Source: Fusibacter_C sp942493125
GTDB lineage: Bacteria > Bacillota > Clostridia > Peptostreptococcales > Acidaminobacteraceae
Assembly: GCA_942493125.1 (NCBI GenBank)
Contig: OW818667.1
Coordinates: 1,922,001-1,986,000, forward strand
DNA: 64,000 bases
Reading direction: 5' to 3'
A model generated the notes under the pieces. The model made no database searches, was not told the DNA's origin, and worked only from the letters and a program-made list of their open reading frames with translations. This document shows positions 1 to 8,082 of the stretch, in pieces; the stretch's first letter is position 1, and each line of letters opens with the position of its first letter. A program made the translations under genes and the position numbers.

Positions 1-553
1 AAACCTCGAGAGGCTCGTCAGAGAACGGACTTTGAAGCTCGAAGAACTCAACGAGCAACTGATGATTGCAAATACCATCGATCCGCTCACCAGCCTTTTT
101 AACAGACGTTATATCACCAGTAAAATTGGAGATGAAATCTTGAGGTACAATCGTTCAAAATCTCCGTTTTGTTTGATTCTCACAGATGTTGACTACTTTA
201 AAGACGTCAACGATCAATTCGGCCATGATTGCGGCGACGAGGTGCTTCAGACCATCTCCAGATTGCTTCGCAAAGAGGTTCGAAGCATCGATACCCTCGC
301 AAGATGGGGTGGCGAAGAGTTTCTAATACTATTACCCGATACCACGATTGGGGACGCTTACCTCATCGCTGAAAGAATTCGCATGAAAGTTGAAGCGCAA
401 CCTTTTACTTATGATGGGGCTACCTTCAACCTTACCATGACTTTAGGACTCTCGATGTATCAAGAGGACCTCACCATGAAAGCGTTGATTAAAAAGGCGG
501 ATACTGCCCTATATGAAGGCAAACAATCCGGTAGAAATTGTGTGCGCGGTTAA
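1..553 (+). CDS. GGDEF diguanylate cyclase, 5' end outside window
   Basis: The frame is open from the window edge (reading frame begins at base 2), so this is the C-terminal part of a longer protein. A TTG at 32 is not a real start because the codons before it continue a signalling helix (LERLVRERTLKLEELNEQL) of the kind that links a sensor to an output domain. The last 160 or so residues form a GGDEF domain, which makes cyclic di-GMP from two GTP. The active site reads GGEEF, and an RxxD inhibitory site (RSID) sits five residues before it, so product inhibition is expected. The sensor part cannot be seen. It converges on an HD-GYP gene. Confidence 0.93.
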   Translation, partial: NLERLVRERTLKLEELNEQLMIANTIDPLTSLFNRRYITSKIGDEILRYNRSKSPFCLILTDVDYFKDVNDQFGHDCGDEVLQTISRLLRKEVRSIDTLARWGGEEFLILLPDTTIGDAYLIAERIRMKVEAQPFTYDGATFNLTMTLGLSMYQEDLTMKALIKKADTALYEGKQSGRNCVRG

Positions 554-560
554 TAACAAA

Positions 561-612
561 AACGCTCAACGCTTAAAGTGGCTTATCACTTTAAATGTTG
601 AGCGTTCATTTT
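561..612. terminator. bidirectional terminator
   Basis: A 20-base arm at 561-580 pairs with 587-606 with few mismatches and is followed by a T-rich run on the plus strand and preceded by an A-rich run. It lies between two converging genes and should end transcription from both. Confidence 0.8.
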
Positions 613-1512
613 TTATCGGTTCAATGCAATAAAGAGCTTGACCAATGCTTCGTCGTAATAAGTACCAGCTAAGCTTTCAAGTTCTTCAAATGCATCCTCT
701 TTCGTCATCCCTTTTTTATAGATGCGGTCTGTCGTCATCGCATCAAAACTGTCGCAAATCGCCAAGATCTTGGCTTCCTCAACAATCTGTTCCCCTTTTA
801 GACCCGCTGGATAACCCGATCCATCGAGGCGTTCATGATGTTGGTTGATAATCTTGTAAACTTCTTCATCAAACTTTTCAAGGATAATCTCTCGACAAAG
901 TGTCGGATGCTCCTTCATTCTTTCAAACTCTAGGCCATTGAGCCTCGTTGGTTTATTTAAAATATCATCTTCGATGTATACTTTTCCAATATCGTGAAAT
1001 CTTGACGCTTTGTTGAGGTTGTATATTTGCTTCGAATGATAATTCAGCGCAAGCCCCATCTCCTTAGCAAGATGATACACCCGATCGCAATGCTCTTTTG
1101 TATAATTGTCCTTCGCTTGTATATCACTCAGCATATGAATCATCGTCGATGACGTCTCAATAAAAGACGTTATACTCTTTGGGCTCTGTTGTTCATGTAT
1201 GATCAAGAGCGTATCTTCAAGCGTATAAAAAGCGTGAATACTCTTTTCTGAATCTATAACAAAGACATCGCCTAAAGTTAATGACTCTTTCGTCTGTAAA
1301 TCTAAAAGACGCCCTTCAATCATCGTGTATGACTTGATTAAATCATCGCTCTCAGTGGGACTTGTATATAAGAAGACACCTTTCGGCAAGCAATACTTTC
1401 CAATATGAAAGCCGTTTTTTGAGAATGTATGCTCAATCCCAGTTTGGCTATGCGTATAAGAAGCATTGTTCTTATCAATCGATTTCTTTATTACGACGAT
1501 TTCCTTACCCAT
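613..1512 (-). CDS. HD-GYP domain phosphodiesterase with cupin-like N-terminus
   Basis: A 299-residue protein. Residues 30-110 look like a small cupin or sensory beta-barrel (inference). Residues about 125-299 are an HD-GYP domain, the family that hydrolyses cyclic di-GMP. Visible motifs are HDIGK (HD at 173-174), a conserved metal-ligand histidine in KEHPTL, and HHERLDGSGYP with GYP at 233-235, so the metal site looks intact. The start has a GGGAGG ribosome binding site. No membrane segment is visible, so it should be cytoplasmic. It lies tail to tail with a diguanylate cyclase, pairing synthesis and breakdown of the same messenger. Confidence 0.92.
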   Translation of the reverse strand: MGKEIVVIKKSIDKNNASYTHSQTGIEHTFSKNGFHIGKYCLPKGVFLYTSPTESDDLIKSYTMIEGRLLDLQTKESLTLGDVFVIDSEKSIHAFYTLEDTLLIIHEQQSPKSITSFIETSSTMIHMLSDIQAKDNYTKEHCDRVYHLAKEMGLALNYHSKQIYNLNKASRFHDIGKVYIEDDILNKPTRLNGLEFERMKEHPTLCREIILEKFDEEVYKIINQHHERLDGSGYPAGLKGEQIVEEAKILAICDSFDAMTTDRIYKKGMTKEDAFEELESLAGTYYDEALVKLFIALNR

Positions 1513-1626
1513 GTCATTCCTCCCAAATCAAGCCATCATCTGTCATTACACTATTTTACTTATAATTTGTGAATTAATCAAGAGGGCTATAGCCCCTATT
1601 CTTGCTGAGAAGTAAGAAAAATTAAT

Positions 1627-1671
1627 AAAAGCCTACTAAAAGCGATAATAATCGCTGAAAGTAGGCTTTTT
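1627..1671 (-). terminator. intrinsic terminator after membrane protein gene
   Basis: Hairpin with arms AAAAGCCTAC and GTAGGCTTTT plus an inner GCGAT/ATCGC stem. On the minus strand it follows the gene ending at 1694 and runs into a T-rich stretch. Confidence 0.75.
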
Positions 1672-1693
1672 GTTGCTGATATTGGTTTCATGC

Positions 1694-2242
1694 TTAATTT
1701 GATCGATCTCCGTTGACAAAATAGCCACTCAAATGCCTTAAAACCCTTTTAGCTAGTACCGTTCCAAAAATGCCAAATACCGAACATAGTAGTCCGATGA
1801 GTACGAACCAATAATAAGGAACATCATCTACGATCCCACCTATAAATGCCTTCGTAATCGTAAGAGCAAATAGACCTGTATACCCTGCAAACAAAATACT
1901 GCCCCAAAACGCCTTTTTCTCATAATCCGAAATCAAATGGATAGAAAGCTGTGTTAGAGCTGTTGTCACTAGGATCGCGATACCCATGAATATATTGACA
2001 ATTGTCATCGTAAGTGCGAAAACAACACCTAGCTTGAGGATCGTATAGTCGCCTCTGAGTTTGATTTGTATGACGTAGAGAACGGTAGAGACGAAAGGCG
2101 CCATAAGGATATACTTGCCTCCCGGTATTGGAAATACGGCACTTATCATATAAATACCTATGCCACCACCTATGATCATCGCCACACTCATGGCAATCAG
2201 AGCAATCTCATAATTTTTACTTCTTTGGTTATTCATTTTCAT
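1694..2242 (-). CDS. multipass membrane protein, possibly an ECF-type S component
   Basis: About 182 residues with five or six hydrophobic segments and short charged loops. The open frame extends to 2284, but GAGG placed six bases before an ATG makes 2242 the better start. The N-terminal third, with a conserved-looking FPIPGGKYI loop between hydrophobic stretches, and the small all-helical layout resemble substrate-binding membrane subunits of energy-coupling-factor transporters. That similarity is weak and no substrate can be named. It has its own terminator, and no energising subunit gene is next to it. Function is unknown. Confidence 0.6.
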   Translation of the reverse strand: MKMNNQRSKNYEIALIAMSVAMIIGGGIGIYMISAVFPIPGGKYILMAPFVSTVLYVIQIKLRGDYTILKLGVVFALTMTIVNIFMGIAILVTTALTQLSIHLISDYEKKAFWGSILFAGYTGLFALTITKAFIGGIVDDVPYYWFVLIGLLCSVFGIFGTVLAKRVLRHLSGYFVNGDRSN

Positions 2243-2331
2243 ATGCACCCTCATACCTTTTCTGATACCCAAATATGATAGCATAAAACCGCATAAAGTT
2301 TCTACTAAATGATTCCTTGATAAGTGGTGGA

Positions 2332-3135
2332 CTAAGAAGTTACAAAATCAATAATCAACTTGTTGACCACCTCGGGCTCATCTTGATTTGCATTATGTCC
2401 AGCATGATCGATAAAGTGTAACTTGCAATTGATATCCTCTTTGGCCCACGGTTCAGCAATTTTTTTGATATTGCCCGTCTTGTCATCTGACCCGCAAAGC
2501 AACAACACAGGATTTTTGAACCTGAATTCTGGATCATAGTGGAGGCACAAAGTTAAATCAACCATGATATCGATAAAGGTTTTCTTATCGATCCTTGCAA
2601 AGCAATCTCTTACATATTTTTTTACATGCGCTTTGTTGCCGCAGGCATTTGCGCTCTGCACAATCAGCGTTTTCCAAGGATAGGCGTTTAACATGAGCTT
2701 CGTGCTTTTTAGTAAAATGTTTTCGACAAACGTCAACTTACCTGTGTTTTTGGTGCAATCGATCAGCACGGCTTTTTCGATTCGCTCAGGATAATAATAG
2801 GCAATTTCCTGAACGAGGTTGCCCCCCATTGATTGGCCTATCAGTATGGCTTTATCAATCTCATACAGGTCATATAGCCTTAGGCAGTCACTGATCATAT
2901 CTTTAAAATGAAATTTTGCTCCCGAATCAAGTTTTGACAGACCATGACCTCGAGCATCCCATACAATGAGATGATAGGTTTCATCAAATGCTTTAAATTG
3001 CTCATTAAACATGTCATGATCGACGCCAGCGCCGTGAAAAAACAGCACCCATTTATGCGATGTTCCTTTTCTATACCAATAGTGAATCTCACAATTTAAA
3101 TTGTTAAATACCAAGTGTTCAGTAGTCGCTGTCAT
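2332..3135 (-). CDS. alpha/beta hydrolase
   Basis: A 267-residue single-domain hydrolase. The oxyanion segment HGAG is at 34-37, the nucleophile elbow GQSMGG puts the catalytic serine at 102, the acid is in CGSDDK (about 217), and the histidine is H247 in HAGHNAN, so the triad is complete. There is no signal peptide, so it acts in the cytoplasm. Substrate unknown; esterases, lipases and C-C hydrolases share this fold. It starts 11 bases after a TetR regulator on the same strand, so the two are probably one operon and the enzyme is likely induced by the ligand of that regulator. Confidence 0.88.
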   Translation of the reverse strand: MTATTEHLVFNNLNCEIHYWYRKGTSHKWVLFFHGAGVDHDMFNEQFKAFDETYHLIVWDARGHGLSKLDSGAKFHFKDMISDCLRLYDLYEIDKAILIGQSMGGNLVQEIAYYYPERIEKAVLIDCTKNTGKLTFVENILLKSTKLMLNAYPWKTLIVQSANACGNKAHVKKYVRDCFARIDKKTFIDIMVDLTLCLHYDPEFRFKNPVLLLCGSDDKTGNIKKIAEPWAKEDINCKLHFIDHAGHNANQDEPEVVNKLIIDFVTS

Positions 3136-3146
3136 TGTCGCACCTC

Positions 3147-3758
3147 CTAATCTGCTTTGTAATAATGTTTTTCCAGTGATTGCATCATGCGTTTGAATGT
3201 ATTTATCTGCACCTGCATTTTATTGGCATCCAAATCTTCTATTCCAATCATGCACCCTTCCGCGGTAGCAAGAACAATGTCAAACAATAATTCAGCATCG
3301 CTCGGTTCTTTAAATTTCTCATGATCGACAACTTTTAAGAATGCAACTTTCTCAGACTGAAGCATAACTTTCTTCCGATTATCCAGCACGGGCTTTATCT
3401 CTTCGAGGTCTTCATAATAAGCGTTTGCGATAAATTTATACAAATAAGGATAGGCATCGATCATATGCATTCTATGTTCAATCGTTTTGTTGATCAACTC
3501 AAAAAAGTCATACTTGATGTTTAGGTTAGGTGTTTCTCTTTGCTCATCCAGAAAGGCTATTGCAGTATCAAATAGATATAGGTAGTATTCTTTTTTGTCT
3601 TTAAAATAATAAAACAATAGTGACTTGGATATATTGGCTTCATTGGCGATCGCAAGCATGGAAGCTTTTTTGTAAGGATACAAGGCAAAAACTTTGTATC
3701 CAGAATTTATCAAATTCTTTTGCTTATTGATTGGTAACTGAAAATAGGTTTCATTCAT
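3147..3758 (-). CDS. TetR/AcrR family transcriptional regulator
   Basis: About 203 residues. The N-terminal 60 residues form a TetR helix-turn-helix, ending in the typical SKSLLFYYFKDKKEYYLYL recognition region; the rest is the all-helical ligand domain. The open frame runs to 3815, but AAGGAG six bases before the ATG at 3758 fixes that start. A TGACC-N5-GGTCA palindrome lies 15-29 bases upstream, so autorepression is likely. The next gene is an alpha/beta hydrolase in the same operon. The ligand cannot be predicted from sequence. Confidence 0.9.
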   Translation of the reverse strand: MNETYFQLPINKQKNLINSGYKVFALYPYKKASMLAIANEANISKSLLFYYFKDKKEYYLYLFDTAIAFLDEQRETPNLNIKYDFFELINKTIEHRMHMIDAYPYLYKFIANAYYEDLEEIKPVLDNRKKVMLQSEKVAFLKVVDHEKFKEPSDAELLFDIVLATAEGCMIGIEDLDANKMQVQINTFKRMMQSLEKHYYKAD

Positions 3759-3772
3759 AGAATGCTCCTTCT

Positions 3773-3822
3773 TGACCAAAACGGTCAGTCGTTTATATTT
3801 ATATTCTAACCCCACTGACCGT
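3773..3822. promoter_or_regulatory. probable TetR operator and promoter
   Basis: TGACCAAAACGGTCA at 3773-3787 is a palindrome with a 5-base centre. A second half-site pair, ACGGTCAGT (3781-3789) and ACTGACCGT (3814-3822), forms a wider inverted repeat. On the minus strand TTCCAC, 17 bases, TAGAAT forms a possible promoter between these sites. Confidence 0.6.
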
Positions 3823-3872
3823 TATGTGGAAGGCCCTATTCTATTGATACTTCAGATGTGATTTTTGTTTTC

Positions 3873-3901
3873 TTTTCCAATCCTTGTATAAAGTGTATAA
3901 T
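3873..3901 (+). promoter_or_regulatory. candidate promoter of MutS-like gene
   Basis: A perfect TATAAT is at 3896-3901, with a poor -35 (TTTTCC) 17 bases upstream. The ribosome binding site and ATG follow within 27 bases. Confidence 0.5.
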
Positions 3902-3927
3902 TGTTATATCGATATAGGAGGTTTCCA

Positions 3928-5574
3928 ATGCAGCTATTCATTATAATTTCAGCAATCCTATTAGTAGGTTTCATCGTCACTTTTTTTGATAGACGACGTC
4001 AGATGAAAGTGCTCAGAGAAAAGCTTACTCAAAATTATGGTCATAAACCTGATAAGAAGAAAATGGATTTAGAACAAATCAAAATTTATTGGGATGATAT
4101 ACATATTAAATTTGACCAAAATGAAGTGATCGACGACGTCACATGGAATGATTTAGATATGGATGACGTCTTTAAACGCATAAACATTTGCAACAGTTTT
4201 GTCGGCGAGCAAGCGCTCTACGTGATGCTCCACCGCTTACCAAAAGACCAGTCCTCTATGGTGGAACTCGAGAAACAGATTCAGCATTTTGATAGTGTGG
4301 ATTCTAAACGTCTCAATGCACAAACCATTTTATCACAGCTTGGGACAAATACGACTGCTTATCATTTGCCTAGATATCTTTCAAAGATTGAAGACTATAA
4401 GCTCAAAGGCATCTGGCTTTACCTTGTTATGCAAGGTTTGCTGCTGTTATCACCAATACCAGCAATCATCCTCTCAGATCCAAAATTATTTCTAATACCA
4501 GGTATTATCTATGTAATTAACTTGGGTATTTATGCTGTTCAAAAATACCGTTACGAAGGCGATATTGACTCACTTTCAAATTTGCTGAGTGTTGTTAACA
4601 CCGCCTCAAATTTGACGAAGATTGATCATCTTGACAACCTTGAATCGATCAATCGATTGAAAGAGATTGTTCCAAAGTTTAAAAAGCTCGGCTATATGGT
4701 TGCATTTTTTGTGCAAAAGAAGGATGCCAGTATTAGTGGGGATTTCTTCGCCATCATTTTTGAATATCTGATTGGTGGCACACTCATCGATTTTACGAAC
4801 TACGATCGCGTGATCTCTATCATGGTTAAGTACAGAGACGATTATAACGAACTCTATCACTTGGTTGGTGAAATCGATTTATCCATTGCGGTTGCTTCAT
4901 TCAGACGCAGTCTGCCGCATTATTGCACACCCGTTTTCACTGAGAAAAAGGAAATTTCAATGACGGATATCTTCCATCCCTTAATTGATACGCCAGTTTT
5001 CAATTCTCAAAATCTCGATCAAAATTGCTTGATCACCGGTTCCAATGCTTCTGGAAAATCCACGTATATCAAAGCGATAGCAGTCAATGTACTCCTTGCT
5101 CATTGCATTCACACCTGTATGGCCAAGGCGTTCCACCTGCCTCCGGCACTGTTAATAACGTCTATGGCGGTGCGCGATGAGCTCATGGAAGGCGAGAGCT
5201 ATTATATCAAAGAAATCAAGTACTTAAACCGGATAATCAGCCATCTCAATGAAGACCGCATGATCATATGCATGATCGACGAAATCCTCAGGGGCACGAA
5301 CACTGAAGAACGCATCGCGGCTTCTACAGCTATCCTAAGGTATATTGTTGGTAAAAATTGTTTGGCGGTTGTGGCATCGCACGATATAGAACTCACGGAG
5401 CTCTTAAAAGCGAACTACCAAAATTACCATTTTAGAGAGAAACTGAATGCAAAGGATGTCGCTTTTGACTACAAGCTCTATGAGGGGGCTTCCGTGTCAA
5501 AGAATGCGATTAAGCTATTGGAATACGTGGGCTTTCCACAGGAGATTATCATAAATGCAAGGGAAATGATCTAA
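3928..5574 (+). CDS. membrane-anchored MutS-family ATPase
   Basis: About 548 residues; the start at 3928 is set by ATAGGAGG, giving MQLFIIIS, although the frame is open to 3901. A hydrophobic N-terminal helix and a pair of hydrophobic helices near residues 170-210 predict membrane anchoring. The C-terminal third is the MutS ATPase: Walker A GSNASGKST near 371-379, Walker B MIDEILRGTN near 450, and the switch motif VVASHD. The mismatch-recognition and connector domains of true MutS are absent. It belongs to the MutS-like proteins of Firmicutes with no established role. A mismatch repair function should not be assumed. Confidence 0.85.
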   Translation: MQLFIIISAILLVGFIVTFFDRRRQMKVLREKLTQNYGHKPDKKKMDLEQIKIYWDDIHIKFDQNEVIDDVTWNDLDMDDVFKRINICNSFVGEQALYVMLHRLPKDQSSMVELEKQIQHFDSVDSKRLNAQTILSQLGTNTTAYHLPRYLSKIEDYKLKGIWLYLVMQGLLLLSPIPAIILSDPKLFLIPGIIYVINLGIYAVQKYRYEGDIDSLSNLLSVVNTASNLTKIDHLDNLESINRLKEIVPKFKKLGYMVAFFVQKKDASISGDFFAIIFEYLIGGTLIDFTNYDRVISIMVKYRDDYNELYHLVGEIDLSIAVASFRRSLPHYCTPVFTEKKEISMTDIFHPLIDTPVFNSQNLDQNCLITGSNASGKSTYIKAIAVNVLLAHCIHTCMAKAFHLPPALLITSMAVRDELMEGESYYIKEIKYLNRIISHLNEDRMIICMIDEILRGTNTEERIAASTAILRYIVGKNCLAVVASHDIELTELLKANYQNYHFREKLNAKDVAFDYKLYEGASVSKNAIKLLEYVGFPQEIIINAREMI

Positions 5575-5599
5575 AGGATCTAGTTCATAAAATAGCGAA

Positions 5600-5630
5600 G
5601 GCGGTAGATTTAATATCTGCCGCCATTTTG
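5600..5630 (+). terminator. terminator-like hairpin carrying the CGGTAGAT palindrome
   Basis: A 10-base-pair stem (5600-5609 with 5615-5624, one U-G pair) followed by ATTTTG lies just after the MutS-like gene. Its CGGTAGAT arm also occurs at 6460 and 7817, so it may be an operator or repeat as well as a terminator. Confidence 0.6.
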
Positions 5631-5642
5631 TACTATTTTTTT

Positions 5643-5678
5643 AAGCGCATATTTAGTGCTCCGTGCATTGCCGAGTTT
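5643..5678 (-). repeat. duplicated 3' end of the AlbA_2 gene (copy A)
   Basis: This 36-base block matches 6494-6529 with one mismatch. On the minus strand it encodes the same C-terminus (VKLGNARSTKYALKK) as the AlbA_2 gene, but here it lies after the methyltransferase stop codon and has no gene body. It is a remnant of a second gene copy. Confidence 0.85.
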
Positions 5679-5689
5679 TACAATTATAA

Positions 5690-6307
5690 TTACTTGCTCC
5701 CACAAACTGCAATCGTATGATATTTCCTTGAGTCTGGTCCTCTTAACAATTCAATATTCTTAAACCCAACACGTTGCATGATGGGCATTATTTGTTGCTC
5801 AGTCAACGTGTTTATTGTATGCCAGTACGCCCCCTCTTTGCCATTTGAAAGCGTTATTACGCAAGTCCCAACTGGTTTAAGGACTCTGTAAATCTCTGAT
5901 AGCGTCGTTGGCAAATCATCCCAAAAGTAGGCCGATTGAATGCTAAACACTTTGCTGAAACAATTGTCTTGAAAAGCAAGTTGATTGACATTTCCTTGTA
6001 CAACCCTAGCCCTTCCACTACATACATCATTTTGATTTCTATTCGTAGCCGCACGAACCATCGTTTGGGAGATATCCAATCCGATGACTTGATCGACAGT
6101 AGGCTTCTGCAACAAAAGCTTCATGGCATAGCCTGCACCACATCCTAATTCTAATAGACTTTCATTTTTTGAAAGACGTAATTGTTCTATCGTCCATACG
6201 GTTTCAATCCGGTGTTGAAGGACCATCTTCTCACCGAATAGCGTTCCCCAAAGTCCTTCCGGTTGCTTATGTTGTTTGTCAATAAACGCTTGAAGAAGCT
6301 TATTCAT
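5690..6307 (-). CDS. class I SAM-dependent methyltransferase
   Basis: About 205 residues. Motif I, LLELGCGAGYAM, and the acidic post-motif GLDIS identify a Rossmann-fold methyltransferase of the Methyltransf_11 type; VVQGNVNQLAF is the motif II region. An ATG at 6307 overlaps the stop of the upstream VOC fragment as ATGA and is preferred over the GTG at 6316, implying translational coupling. Substrate unknown; this fold methylates small molecules, quinones and proteins. The gene and its VOC neighbour lie between two copies of the 3' end of the adjacent AlbA_2 gene, so the pair may have been inserted or left by rearrangement. Confidence 0.85.
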   Translation of the reverse strand: MNKLLQAFIDKQHKQPEGLWGTLFGEKMVLQHRIETVWTIEQLRLSKNESLLELGCGAGYAMKLLLQKPTVDQVIGLDISQTMVRAATNRNQNDVCSGRARVVQGNVNQLAFQDNCFSKVFSIQSAYFWDDLPTTLSEIYRVLKPVGTCVITLSNGKEGAYWHTINTLTEQQIMPIMQRVGFKNIELLRGPDSRKYHTIAVCGSK

Positions 6308-6423
6308 TTTTCCCACACTTCAGTAATATCTAAACCTAATACTTCGTGATACCAATAGAGCAACTTTTTCGTGTCGACAACAACGTTCAAAAAAACACTA
6401 CCTTTACCTGTGATTTTTGACAT
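6304..6423 (-). pseudogene. truncated VOC (glyoxalase-like) protein
   Basis: Only 39 codons, preceded by a good GGAGG site seven bases before the ATG at 6423. The peptide VFLNVVVDTKKLLYWYHEVLGLDI matches in character the first strand and helix of a vicinal-oxygen-chelate domain, which normally needs at least 110 residues. The frame then ends and overlaps the methyltransferase start by ATGA. Probably a decayed gene now serving as a leader that couples translation to the methyltransferase. A functional micropeptide cannot be excluded. Confidence 0.6.
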
Positions 6424-6458
6424 GCTCTCACCTCCTATAATAAAAGACTTAACGCGGA

Positions 6459-6479
6459 TCGGTAGATAAATTTCTATCT
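6459..6479. promoter_or_regulatory. CGGTAGAT palindrome upstream of VOC/methyltransferase
   Basis: TCGGTAGATAAATTTCTATC is an imperfect inverted repeat nearly identical to the one before the AlbA_2 gene at 7816. It lies 36 bases before the VOC fragment start and just beyond the AlbA_2 stop codon. Likely operator. Confidence 0.5.
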
Positions 6480-6484
6480 GTTTT

Positions 6485-7798
6485 TTATTTTTTAAGCGCA
6501 TATTTAGTGCTCCTTGCATTGCCGAGTTTGACTATAATGTGCTTTTCAGTCATTGATTTTAGAATATCACCCGTCTGAGATCGCCCTAAAATCAATCCTT
6601 TTTCTATTTCAACTCTTGTCAAAGTGCCATTCGCAAGCAACATTTCGTAGACTTTTTCCTCTCGATTATCAGAGAAAAACTTCGCGTTAGGTTCATTCAC
6701 TTGTTCTCGTCCTTGCCCGTTTACCTTTGGAAGAACCACTAAAATGCTATTGTCATATACGCTAAATATTGGTTTTTCCTTATAACGTCTGTACTGTTCT
6801 TTGATCCTTCTTACTCCAGTTCCAAACTTTTCAATAAGGTTGAGTCTTCTGAATACATCCGCAACTATGCGATTCCTCACAAGTGAAATGCTGCCACTTT
6901 CATATTCATCTACCGACAAACCTACCGGTAGAGAACCGGGAGATACAATCTCTATCCGATCGTTGAAAATTTCAACTCTAATCGCACTATCTCTAGAATA
7001 ATCTCTGTGAACGAGTGCATTTGCGATGGCTTCTCTATAGGCGACAAGTGGAATTTCCTCAATCGTTTCTCTATAAACACCTTCAATTTTTTCACCGATG
7101 TTCAGATGCTTTTTATAAAACAGCATGCACTGCTCATATTGCTCAATAACAGAAACACCCTCAAGTATGTCACGATCTACAATCCTGTTTACAGAGTGAT
7201 CTTCATAGGCGATTAAATTGATTATTGAGGATTTCATAGGGTTGAAGTCAGAAAATAAAACAGCTGCATTTGTATATCGATTATGCTTTTTCAGCATTAA
7301 TGTTCGTAGTAAATCGTCGTTGATTTGTGTAACCCCTATCGCTTTTTTTAAGCGCGAGAGAAGAAAATTAAAGGATAAATCCTCTGTATCACTTTCAAGC
7401 TCATCGAAGCAAATATTGCGTCCATTCAAAATAAGTTCTGCCAACGCAATTCTATCTACTTGAACAGTGGATGTGTCATTTCTTTTGTACGCTTTTTCAC
7501 TACAGTAATAAGGTGTATGCTCACCTTTAAACACATTCAAAATCACTATAAGTTTAGACTCAATCGTTTGAAGGTCAATTTCATAATAAGGTATTGGCTC
7601 AATGGCATCGCTGATGCCATGCTCAATTGCAAGTCTCAAGTTATCAGCATCTTCAATACCTATGACACGACCAGTATCATCCATGCCAAAAATAATGCAT
7701 CCGTTATGAAAGTTTGCATAGGCACTGACGGTTTTTAAAAATGTTTTGGTATATTCACGTTTATATTCTGTGTATTTATTCTCACCTGTCATTAGCAC
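6485..7798 (-). CDS. AlbA_2 (Schlafen-type) domain regulator with divergent ATPase domain
   Basis: A 437-residue protein of the family often annotated as ATP-binding transcriptional regulator or RecG-like. Residues 1-120 are an AlbA_2 domain (TEYKREYTKTFLKTVSAYAN and CIIFGMDDTGRVIGI). Residues about 240-350 contain a HATPase-like fold with AIANALVHRDY and FGTGVRRI. A winged helix at the C-terminus (about 380-437) probably binds DNA. The start codon is GTG with GGAG 11 bases upstream; an ATG two codons later is the alternative. A perfect 8-base inverted repeat lies before it, so self-regulation is plausible. The 3' end exists a second time at 5643-5678. Ligand and target unknown. Confidence 0.82.
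   Translation of the reverse strand: MLMTGENKYTEYKREYTKTFLKTVSAYANFHNGCIIFGMDDTGRVIGIEDADNLRLAIEHGISDAIEPIPYYEIDLQTIESKLIVILNVFKGEHTPYYCSEKAYKRNDTSTVQVDRIALAELILNGRNICFDELESDTEDLSFNFLLSRLKKAIGVTQINDDLLRTLMLKKHNRYTNAAVLFSDFNPMKSSIINLIAYEDHSVNRIVDRDILEGVSVIEQYEQCMLFYKKHLNIGEKIEGVYRETIEEIPLVAYREAIANALVHRDYSRDSAIRVEIFNDRIEIVSPGSLPVGLSVDEYESGSISLVRNRIVADVFRRLNLIEKFGTGVRRIKEQYRRYKEKPIFSVYDNSILVVLPKVNGQGREQVNEPNAKFFSDNREEKVYEMLLANGTLTRVEIEKGLILGRSQTGDILKSMTEKHIIVKLGNARSTKYALKK
6494..6529 (-). repeat. 3' end of AlbA_2 gene (copy B, in place)
   Basis: This is the intact counterpart of the 5643-5678 block, with one mismatch in 36 bases. The two copies are 851 bases apart in direct orientation, and each is followed (minus strand) within 20 bases by a CGGTAGAT palindrome. 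Confidence 0.85.
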
Positions 7799-7815
7799 GG
7801 TATGATCAGCTCCAA

Positions 7816-7838
7816 TCGGTAGATATGTTTTCTACCGA
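7816..7838. promoter_or_regulatory. inverted repeat before AlbA_2 gene
   Basis: TCGGTAGA (7816-7823) and TCTACCGA (7831-7838) form a perfect 8-base inverted repeat with a 7-base spacer, 18 bases before the GTG start. Likely operator, possibly for the downstream regulator itself. Confidence 0.6.
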
Positions 7839-7943
7839 TAGAATATCATAATGTAAACCGCTTTGCAAATGAATTTTCTAAATTGACTTAAGTCAATGCA
7901 TGATCCTCATAATATTCATATACTTAAAGAAATAGAATACTTA

Positions 7944-8055
7944 TGGAAATTGCATAATTACCTAATAAGTCGCAAATCAAAGTTTCAAACGGCAACAATG
8001 GCTTGTTTACGCTTTTCAAATCAGGAATATCATAAAATAGGAATTATACAATTTC
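7944..8055. repeat. MITE-like element, copy 1
   Basis: Terminal inverted repeats GGAAATTGCATAATTACC (left) and its near complement ending ACAATTTC (right) enclose a core containing GGCAACAATGGC. About 112 bp, no coding capacity, 27 bases upstream of the DUF4386 gene. The left flank is TA; the right flank is AT, so no perfect TA duplication here. Confidence 0.75.
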
Positions 8056-8082
8056 ATTAAAAAAAGATTATGAGGTGAATAT

